Shown here: piece after piece, positions 5,555 through 5,639 of the stretch | How positions within the stretch are numbered: the stretch's first letter is position 1 | Layout of the letters: every line of letters starts with the position of its first letter | Source: Acidobacteriota bacterium | GTDB lineage: Bacteria; Acidobacteriota; Vicinamibacteria; Marinacidobacterales; SMYC01 | DNA: 5,639 nucleotides | NCBI GenBank assembly: GCA_029263435.1 | Contig: JAJCXL010000392.1 | Span: forward strand, 1 to 5,639 | Direction: 5' to 3' | Program-made: the position numbers and the translations under genes | Notes under the pieces: generated by a model | What the model saw: the letters and a program-made list of their open reading frames with translations, nothing else | What the model was told of the DNA's origin: nothing | Database searches by the model: none

Positions 5555-5639
5555 TGCGGCGTCGCCAATTCCTACGCTCCAGCGCGGCGCTGCCCGCGTT
5601 GGCCGCTCCGTTGGCCCCGGGCCGGATCCGTGGACGGGT
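5554..5639 (+). CDS. Tat-exported protein, N-terminal fragment (cut by window end)
   Basis: The ATG at 5554-5556 overlaps the TGA of the DinB-like gene. The 28 visible codons begin MRRRQFLRSSAALPALAAPL, a textbook twin-arginine signal: RRRQFLR, then a moderately hydrophobic Ala/Leu core and a Pro/Ala-rich region suited to signal-peptidase cleavage. The frame stays open to the end of the window. The mature protein is not visible, so nothing can be said of its activity except that it is probably exported folded and may contain a cofactor or be an oligomer, as is common for Tat substrates. The start is supported by the overlap with the upstream stop and by the quality of the signal peptide. Confidence 0.75.
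   Translation, partial: MRRRQFLRSSAALPALAAPLAPGRIRGR

Overview
The window is GC-rich and densely coded. It looks like a chromosomal fragment from a Gram-negative-type bacterium. Three predicted exported proteins carry lipobox-type signal peptides and two start with twin-arginine (Tat) signals. I cannot place the phylum with confidence. A lipoprotein sulfatase, Tat signals and high GC would suit lineages such as Gemmatimonadota, Myxococcota or Planctomycetota, but that is inference only.

Minus strand, read in the direction of transcription from 4976 down to 1, there are six genes in a row: a small putative lipoprotein of unknown function (4976-4539); a membrane-anchored protein with a glycine-rich tail (4490-3765); a lipoprotein sulfatase of the formylglycine-dependent family (3736-2270, GTG start); a Tat-type, lipobox-bearing substrate-binding protein of the NMT1/THI5-SsuA-like group (2181-1135); an ABC ATPase of the SsuB/TauB/ThiZ type (1138-371); and the first 123 residues of the matching inner-membrane permease (371 to beyond the window). 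The last three overlap by 4 nt (ATGA) and 1 nt (TGATG), so they are almost certainly one transporter operon. The upstream genes are separated by 48, 28 and 88 nt and could belong to the same transcript. A strong GC-rich hairpin sits between the sulfatase and the transporter.

Plus strand: a 59-nt divergent intergenic region leads into a DinB-like four-helix-bundle protein (5036-5554). Its stop codon overlaps (TGATG) the start of a second gene, of which only a Tat signal peptide is visible before the window ends.

The functional theme is a secreted or surface-anchored sulfatase next to an importer of the family that takes up sulfonates, sulfate esters, thiamine precursors and similar small molecules. 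This recalls the atsA-atsRBC type of sulfate-ester scavenging locus, but with an exported rather than cytoplasmic sulfatase. The other notable signal is a possible RNA structure in which the ribosome-binding site of the glycine-rich gene pairs with the last codons of the upstream lipoprotein gene. No RNA genes, CRISPR arrays, insertion sequences or integrase genes were seen, and no stretch over 300 nt lacks a gene.
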